This document shows positions 1 to 9,647 of a stretch of 64,000 nucleotides of DNA, piece after piece. The stretch lies in NCBI GenBank assembly GCA_037954235.1, contig JBBMOA010000015.1, positions 21,234,799-21,298,798 on the forward strand, read 5' to 3'. Within the stretch, counting starts at the first letter, position 1, and every line of letters begins with the position of its first letter. The notes under the pieces are model-generated. The model ran no database searches and was not told the origin of the DNA. It was given only the letters and a program-made list of their open reading frames with translations. Source of the stretch: Aulostomus chinensis (Eukaryota > Chordata > Actinopteri > Syngnathiformes > Aulostomidae). A program made the position numbers and the translations under genes.

Positions 1-91
1 AGTATGCTCACAAACTCCTATAATTTTTTATTTGTCCAATTTTTGTAGTGCTGCATGTGATTTGACACAATAAAATGTTTTGCGTCTTCAG

Positions 92-187
92 GAATTACTC
101 CAGAAAATGTGAATGAAGTTTACATGGGCAATGTGTTACAAGCAGGAGAAGGACAGGCCCCCACAAGACAAGCCCTGCTAGGAGCAG
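92..187 (+). CDS. acat1: acat1 coding exon (first in window)
   Basis: Preceded by tcttcag and followed by gtaaga. It starts with two bases that complete a codon begun in an exon left of the window and ends one base into a Gly codon. It encodes ...YMGNVLQAGEGQAPTRQ..., which is strongly conserved in mitochondrial thiolases. Confidence 0.93.
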
Positions 188-607
188 GTAAGACGACGCT
201 ATACTTGATACACACCAGGAGACACCAGCTACACCTTTTGTTATATTGGATACTTCTTGCTCATATAGGTGCGTATGAGCATCTTAATCTTTATTCATGA
301 ATTGATTAATGGGAACGTAAGCTGTATTGTTTGTTCATGTCCAAGGTTAGACTCTGTGAATACAAAATGAGGGTTCATGTTGTTAATTTCTAAATGCACT
401 CATGTATATGCAGGCTTGACCCTCAGCACTCCAGCAACAACCATCAACAAAGTTTGCGCCTCTGGGATGAAGTCCATTATGATGGCGGCTCAGAGTCTGA
501 TGTGTGGACACCAGGTAACATGAGAATGAATAACACCATAGTAGATGTGCACGATACATTGATTAAATCAATTCAAATTTAAAGTTAAGGATTATGTGTT
601 TTTATAA

Positions 608-699
<92 letters not shown>

Positions 700-2699
700 C
701 ACACGCGAGTGTCAAAAACGGAACTAATGCGTTGCAATGCTCTACAGAGGTAGGTTAGTGGGCCGCACCCTGACGTTGTAGATTCACAAACATAGCAGCG
801 ATGAGGGGAGAGTTGGAACTTGTGCCAAAGTAAGGTGGTGCTACATCTTTGATATGGAATTTTTTTCGGTTTTCTTGCATCAGACTTAGAACAAACAAGT
901 GCTTGTTGTAAGGTCTGTTCAAAAGCTGTTGCAACCAAAGTAAGCAGCACGACAAATTTATTCCAGAAACTTAAAAGAGAGGCATGCAGCAGAGTGTTTA
1001 TCATTATTTTTATCAAAAGTGACACCTTTTCAATAAATGTGTGCTGTGTCGTTGCCAGGTTTAAAACAAGATACAATAATGAGTAGGGGTGCAACGAAAT
1101 AGTCAACTCATGAAACGATATGAAATAAGAAACAGGGCTCACAGTACAAAATACTCATGATACGAAATAAAGATGGAAGAAAATCAAAAATCAGAAATGC
1201 AAAAATCAAATATTCTTTATTTTCTTCCATAATATGCAGACATAAAAATTATCGCTGCGTCAGTACAAAATAAAATGCTCCTTGCTTTGAAAAAACTAAA
1301 TATTTGTATATTTTCCCTTTAGACTAAAATGCAAACATAAAATTTCAATTAAAAAACAGTGCTTTTTTTGTTGTTCTTCTTGTAAATTTGTGTGCAGTAG
1401 GCAAGAGGGTCAAAAGTCATAAATGTTAGTGGTGTATGGTGCTGCTTCACATTTTTTTTGTTTTACATTGATTTTTATTTTGTGCGTCTTTGAATTTTAT
1501 TTTCTTCATTATTATTTTTTCGAAATTTTTTTGACACCCTTAATAATAAGATATACTTAGAGAAAGCTTTCTAAAAGTTATAAAAGTCTTAACAATGGTG
1601 CGGTCTGCCATCTCACCTTCAAGCATGTTTGGGCTTGTCGGATTGCACTTTTACCCTCAAGTTAAATAAAGAATAAAGTTTAAACTTCCATCCCTCCATC
1701 CATTTGCTTCCACTTATCCTTTTTAGGGTCGTGGGGGCCTGGAGCTCACGCACTCACAGTCTTACCTGTCAATTTAGAGTATCCAATTAGCCTAGTCCCT
1801 ATTTGCACGTCTTTAGACTGTGGGAGGAAGCTGGAGTGCTGGAGAGAACCCACACAGGCCTACTCCACACAGAAAGATCCCGTTCCCGAGCCGGGACTCG
1901 AATCCGGAAACCTCTTGCTGTGAGGCAACAGTGCAAACCACTGCACCGCCATGCCGCCCAAAAGTTAAAACTTGTTTTGAGCCATTTATTTGTAATCTAT
2001 TGTTTGCTTTTCAGTAGGGCAGAAAAAAATTGGTTAAATTTTCTGTTTTATTTTTAAAACAGTTTTCAGTTTCATTTTTAGGCCATATCATCTGGCTCTG
2101 TACTCTCGCTCTTCTGCATAGTCCAGTGTGTTGTTGCAGTTGCAGTGACATTTCATTCATAATTGATTCATGCTGACTCTTTTGTGTGTGTATATATATG
2201 TTTCCCCTAAGTTTCCTGCTTTTGGGGGCTCAATAATCAAGTGCATATACAATATACTTTAAAAAAAAAGTATAGTTATAAAATGAGTCATTATTACTGG
2301 TTGACCAATTTACCTTGTGCTGACAGGCTATTTTATGGGTTTCAGACACCATATGTTTGTCAAGTGTGTCCTTTCTGTAGGGCTGACAGGGAGACTATAA
2401 AAAGCTAGTATTGGTGTCCTCTAAAAACTGCCAATTTATGTTGTCTACATATCCAAGAATATTCCTCTAACCAAAAAATAAAACTGAAATAATTCCCCAG
2501 TCAATCTCTAAGTAATGTATTTTATTGATCTCTCTTTTGATGAGGTAATTGGTGTGAAACCTAATAAAGATTGTGACCTTATTTTCTAGTTACCCAGTTA
2601 TTTATTATTTTCTTCCTCACTACTACAAAACTGCTATTTTAATATTTCCTTACTTTATTAGGATCTGTCATGTACAGCAAGGAGCGGCAATTCATCTCC

Positions 2700-2738
<39 letters not shown>

Positions 2739-5700
2739 TGTATATATGTGTATATATATACACTAATTATAGGCAATTAGCAAGACACCCCCTATAAAGT
2801 AATAGGTCTGAAGGTGGTGACCACAGACCACTTCTCAGTTCCTATGCTTTCCAGCTGATGTTTTGTTCACTTTTGAATGCTGGTAGTGCTTTCACTCTAG
2901 TGGTAGCATGAGACAGTGTCTGCAACCCACACAACTGGCTCAGGTAGTGCAGCCCATCCAGGATGCCACATCAATGCACGCTGTGGCACGAAGGTTTGCT
3001 GTGTCTGTCAGCGTAGTGTTCAGAGCATGGAGGCACTACCAGGAGACAGGCCAGTACATCAAGAGATGTATAGCTTCCTCCTAATGCAAGACAGTGCTCG
3101 ATCTCATGTGGCTGGAGTGTGTCAGCAGTTGCTGCAAGACGAAGGCATTTATGCTGTGGACTGGCCTGCCATTTCCCCAGACCTGAATCTAGTTGAGCAC
3201 ATCTACATACATATCTATCTATCTATATCGAGAGAGCGAGAGAGAGAGAGAGCGAGAGAGAGCGAGAGAGAGAGAGAGAGAGAGAGAAATCTATAGATAT
3301 ATATCTCTCTATCTCAATCTATCTATACACACATAGGTGTGTGTGTGGAGAGAGAGAGAGATTTTCACACACAAAATTTAGTCAGTCTAATTTTACAGCC
3401 ACATCACAACAGAAGTAATCTTTTTATGTTCTTTTATTAAATTAATTAGAGCCTCATGTTGTTTCTCATTTAAATGTTTGTTTCTTTATCCTTTACAACT
3501 GTACATTTTCAATCTGTGCTCTGTTTTGGGCATGGTGGGGCTCTGCCTACAATAAAAAGACACATACCTGCACAGTTAAGAGCTGTAATATTGTGTTTGA
3601 ATGCAAAAATGTGAAAAGCCCAAAAGTAAATTGTAAGTGCACTGAAGTCAACACCAACCATCTGTGCAAGAAAACAGATTACAAAATCATGCAAAACTGT
3701 TGTGACCACTGGAATGCTTTGTTTGCCATGGCATCATGTTTTCTTGACACACAAAAGAATTATGCTGACTGATTACGCATCAAAAAATCATATATTGTTA
3801 TTGCTTAGTGTGATGTGCTTCTAAAATGATTTGTTTTGTTTTTTTGTTCCTTCTAGGATGTGATGGTGGCGGGAGGCATGGAGAGCATGTCAAATGTTCC
3901 ATATGTGATGGCCCGAGAGACCCCAACCTATGGAGGAGTGAGGATGGAAGACCTGATTGTTAAGGATGGACTAACTGATGTCTACAACAAATTTCACATG
4001 GTAACCATCATTTCGTATTAATGCTTGGATACTCAATTTTTAAAATATGGGCTGAAAAAGGATTGGTGAAGTTCATTCAGAAGATCACAAATAAGGGAGG
4101 GGCTACATTTGAAGACTTATGGAAAAAAATTAACCTTTCAAATTGTCACTTATGTAAATACCTACAGGTAAGAAGTTCCTAGATTAAATCGATGGGATAT
4201 AAAGTTTTAAATGATACTTTATAGCTGAATGATTCTCAGAAAAACTGAATTCATCACATATACAGGGACATTGCTTATATTAATTGAAAGTGAAGAAATA
4301 TTGGTTAAATGGGAAAATTAATCACAGACAAATCTAACTGATCAAGAATGGATAAACATGTACACTCATACCTGGAAAACAACTCATTCTTTTATTTTGA
4401 GGGGGTTTTCATGGACAATCCAAATAAAATTTTTCAGTGAATCTATTATCCATTCAAAACAAGGAGACATTAGCAAGTTACTGGCTGAATTTGGGAGAAA
4501 GTAATTAAAATTGCATCCATATTTTGTTTTGTGCCAAATTTAAGGAACTGTTCTGGTCCAAAGTAATGGAGGAAATGCATATCATATGTTGATTTGATAA
4601 TTTTCAATTGAGGCTGCAACTGATGGTTCATTGAATTATCGATTAATCTGCAATTATTTTATCGATTAGTCGGATTTATCGCACTTTTTTGCAATTACCT
4701 TTACAATTTAGCGTGAAGTTGTTTTGGGCATGTTCTAACAAACAATACAGACAATAAAAATAAAAAAAAATATATTTTTAATGTGAAAAATACATTCTAG
4801 TCATTTCATGTTCTTGATTCTATAATCTGGCACACAGCAGGTATAGATGCATAGATGACATGGATGTCTTGGCTTTAGGGTTCAGGGCTGCATGATAAAG
4901 CCTGGTTTCTATTACTGCTTAAAGCTTGGATCCAATCTAGACCCATCTACTGTATGCGGTAATCACACATACACATACACGCACGTAGTGTTTCTACCCC
5001 AGACTGTATCAGCAACCTGCTAAGTGAATTGATCACATCTTTGCGTTCCTGTTTCTATATCCCAAATAGAGCATTGAATGAGACCAATGGGACCCGAGTC
5101 CTGACCAGTACTGAACTGTAAAAAGAAATCAGGCTTTCTGCTGTGGAAAGTACATTTTAAATGTGAAAAGCCAAGTCTGTAGCTTACTGAGGTGAGTCTT
5201 CATCCAGCTCCTCTACAACTCCTACATGCTTTCTGCTCAGATGTTCATTCATGACGATCATGTTCCTGTGCCAAGCGAAGCCCTCCTTGCAAAATTGACA
5301 AGCAATTTTTTTCTTTTCTTTAATGAGAGTGACATACTCCCAGCCCTCATCTCTTTTCATCCTATCACCACATGCTGCTGCAATGGACGCCACCGATGTT
5401 GTTGTGAACTGCGGATGCTCGTGCGTGCAACTCTTACAGAAGAGAGATGGCTCGCCTCCTCCTTATATTCGTGGCATTACATGTCTATAAACACTTGCAT
5501 TTCTTGCCAATGAATTATCGATAATCAAATTTGTTTGGTAACAAATTTATTAATTGACTTTTAATCGATTATTCGATTCGTTGTTGCAGCCTTATTTTCA
5601 ATCTCCAAAACATTTACTTTTTTATGTGGTAAAACCCTTCTTGGGCTTTCCCCCTTATCAGATAAACAGAATTATACAATATTAAATATACCAGCAATTA

Positions 5701-5917
5701 CACAGATCATTAGAAACTGGTTAAAACCATTTTGCCCCACAAAAACATGAAATAGAAGGAAACGGATAATGAAATCTGTGCCGTGGGAAGAATAACACAT
5801 AACTAAAGAATAAGGAATTGAGATGATATCTTATCCCAAAAAGAATAGAGAATCAAAAATAAGAAAAGTCTTATTCGAGGAAAGAGTAGATATCGGTATG
5901 TTTGTGTGTGTGTGTAT

Positions 5918-5956
<39 letters not shown>

Positions 5957-8900
5957 CAAGTGAAAACGTGTCTGCCCCCTTCCTGATTTCTTATCTTTGT
6001 GCTAGTTTGTCAAACTTAAATGTCAGATGAAACACATTTAAATATTGTTCAAAGAAAACACAAAATGCAGTTTTTAAATGTTTTTTCTTATTAAGGGAGA
6101 CAAAAATCCAAATATACATGGCCCTGTGTGAAACAGTAAATGCCCCCTAATCCTAATAACTGGTTGGGCCACAACAACAACTGCAATCAAGCATTTGAGA
6201 TAACTTGCAATGAGTCTTTTACAGCGCTGTGGAGGAATTTTGGTAATTTTTGCAGAATTGTTGTAATTCAGCCTCACAGGAGGGTTTTTGATCTTGAACC
6301 ACCTTTTTAAGGTCATGCCACAGCATCTCAGTCGGATTCAGGTCAGGACTTTGACTAGGCCACTCCAAAGTTTGTTTTTCTTCAGTCATTCAGAGGTGGA
6401 CTGAATGGTGTGTTTTGGATCATTGTCCTGCTGCAGAACCCAAGTTTGCTTCAGTTTGAGGTCATGAATTGATGGCCAGACATTCTCTTCCAGGGATTTT
6501 TTTGGTAGACAGCAGAATTCACGGTTCCATTTATCACAGTAAGTCGCCCAAGTCCTGAAGCAGCAAAACAGCCCCAGACCTACCACCACCATATTTTACT
6601 GTTGGTATTGTAGTGACTTGATAAGCTGGTGATGATGTATCGTTAGGATGTTTAACACAGTTGTCACTCGGGGCACCACTCGTTGTAATTTAGCTTCATC
6701 CAGTGAGAAACGATCAGGTTATAGCTTATCAATGAGTTCTTTGCGGGTCAGTGGCTTGCATACAAATATTTAAATGAGATGGAAAACTTCTTGCAATTTT
6801 TAGAGGATTTAATACAAAAGGAAAACACGTAAAACAGAGTAATAATTCCAGCAAAGCGATTAAGGCACATGTGGAGGATCAGACGTGAATTATAAGATTT
6901 ATCTGAGATTCAAATGGACAGCAAAGGTAGCAGGCGAAAAGGTGTGCGGTATGAATCATAGTGACCTACAAATAAAAAAAGCAACTATTGAATAGACGAG
7001 CAGACTCTAAGGAGTCAGGCGAAGTTGGCAGTGAGAGGGAGAGAGAGCGAACCAGGCCTGAATAGATGCAGCAGTGATCTTGTCATTGTGACACTGCGAA
7101 AAAAAAATGGAACCGGCTTATGTTCTCAGCTGGATTGCTCCCATCAATATACGGTATCTCTCCAATGAACTGGTGAGAAGACGGCCTCCAAAGCCTCCGC
7201 CTTGACGACCGTGGCTACCGTTGGGATTCGCTGGAGCGCGTTGGTTCGCAGCCATCTGGTCTCAGGCTGCTGGCTGGCTCTACACGATGCCCTTCTCAGG
7301 CACAAGGTGGTTTCTCTTCACTGGTCAGGATGGAGATTAAAGGCTCACGGGAGGTCAACAGTATTGTGACTGTGAGCCATTATCGATGATGAGTTACAAA
7401 AATAAAAAATCAATAATTTAAATGCTACGCAGAACGATGCGTTCACAAGCTCAAAAATGAGAGGCTTGTTCAACTGCATGTACCAAAAAAACTTTACTAA
7501 AGGAAAAGTTGTTTCAAGGAAAGACAAGAAGTTCTGTATAAAGTTAATGAACAAAGAAACAATTAAAGCTGCAAGAAGTGTTGTTAGGGCCTGAGCCCCT
7601 GTGCGGCCTATGGCCCCGTCACTGACGCTGGCCCGAATCCAACGGTGTAATTGGCAAATCCCTAGGTAGTCTAGGAGAAACGAGCCTCAGTGCGCTGCAC
7701 AGTGTGAGTGCAGAGCTGAGAGCTGGCCCTTTAAGAGCCCCTCCCTTCTCTGCTCGCTCTGTTTCATCCATCTGTGTCAGAGTGGAGAGAAGAGGAGGAT
7801 TTTGCCAGTTTTACTGTGAAAAGCAGTCATAACTCATCATATGTTGGTCAAAAGTGGAATGTAAAGCCATCTTTTCGTAGAGTTTTTTGTCAGAAATTGA
7901 ATGGTGTTTTTATTGAAGGTGTGGGTGATTTAGTTTAGAAGCTAGAAGTGTTTGTTTGAGAGTATGTGAGGGCATGAGGGCAGAGAAGCTCCAATTGTGG
8001 TTTCCATGACAACAGTAAACAAATCTGTCATCTGTGCCATAGTGGAGAGCAGATGAAAATTGGACATTTTTAGTGTGTGAAAATCAAATCAAAGCTGCAA
8101 GCGGCGTTGTTAGGGCCTGAGCCCCCGTGCGGCCTGGATCCAATGGTGTATTTGCCAAATCTGTAGGGCTTGTAGTTTAGGAGATAGAAGCATGAGTCTG
8201 ATCAGAGAGTGAGAGAAGAGCTGAGAGCTGGCCCTTTAAGAACCCCTCCCCCACTGCTCTGTCTTTGATCTGTGCTAGAGTGGAGAGAGAGGAGGATCAC
8301 CAGAATTGGAGTGTGGAAAAGCTGAATAAGTCGGCATACGTTGGTCAAAAGTGACACATAATACCATATTTTTGTAGGGATTTTTGTCAGGAATGCAGTG
8401 GTGTTTTTAAAAGCTGTGGGATGGATGGTATCGACCTGAGAGGACACGGTCTTCCCATAGACTTCCATTGTAAGCGTGAAACGTTTCTCCCCCACTTTGA
8501 GGGCTTATAAAATCCAAACAGAGTAATTCATATAAAAACTTTTAAAGATTTTTGGAGAACAGAGTTGTGTGATTAATGTGGCAAAGTTTGGAAGCGATAC
8601 CATTAATGCCCTAGGAGTGTACATGTATATATGTGTGTACATGTATATATGTGTGTATATATGTGTGTACATGTATATATGTGTGTATATATGTGTGTAC
8701 ATGTATATATGTGTGTATATATGTGTGTACATGTATATATGTGTGTATATATGTGTGTACATGTATATATGTGTGTATATATGTGTGTACATGTATATGT
8801 GTGTATATATGTGTGTACATGTATATGTGTGTATATATGTGTGTACATGTATATATGTGTGTATATATGTGTGTACATGTATATATGTGTGTATATATGT

Positions 8901-9597
8901 GTGTACATGTATATATGTGTGTATATATGTGTGTACATGTATATATGTGTGTATATGTGTGTACATGTATATATGTGTGTGTATATATGTGTGTACATGT
9001 ATATATGTGTGTGTATATATGTGTGTACATGTATATGTGTGTGTATATATGTGTGTACATGTATATATGTGTGTATATATGTGTGTACATGTATATATGT
9101 ATACATATATATGTATGTGTGTATACGTATATATGTATACGTATATACGTATGTGTGTATACGTACATATGTATGTGTGTATACGTATATGTGTATACGT
9201 ACATGTGTGTACGTACATGTGTGTACGCACATGTATACGTACATGTATACGTACATGTGTGTACGCACATGTGTGTACGCACATGTGTGTACGTACATGT
9301 GTGTACGTACATGTGTGTACGCACATGTGTGTACGCACATGTGTGTACGTACATGTGTGTACGTACATGTGTGTACGTACATGTGTGTACGTACGTGTGT
9401 ACGTACATGTGTGTACGTACGTGTGTACGTACATGTGTGTACGTACGTGTGTACGTACGTATGTACGTACGTATGTGTACGTATGTACGTACGTGTGTAC
9501 GTACGTGTGTACGTACGTGTGTACGTGTGTACGTACGTACGTACGCAAAACAAGGCAACTTTGCCTTGTTTTGTGCATATGCATATATATATATATA

Positions 9598-9647
<50 letters not shown>

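Larger units (their letters stand above)
515..3856 (+). other. acat1 intron, 3.3 kb, repeat-filled
   Basis: No coding exon is seen. It holds an (AT)n tract, a hAT-like MITE, a SINE, a (TG)n tract, a Tc1 relic and GA/CT simple repeats, each listed separately. The stretches 695-1083, 1963-2700 and 3361-3850 show nothing recognisable to me. Confidence 0.8.
4060..5880 (+). pseudogene. L1-like LINE ORF2 relic, split by a hAT element
   Basis: Plus-strand translation in shifting frames gives weak matches to the C-terminal part of fish L1 ORF2 on both sides of the hAT element at 4609-5594 (for example WKTTHSFIL near 4370-4400 and FVLCQI near 4530). Many stops. The two halves join cleanly if the hAT is removed. 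Confidence 0.5.
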
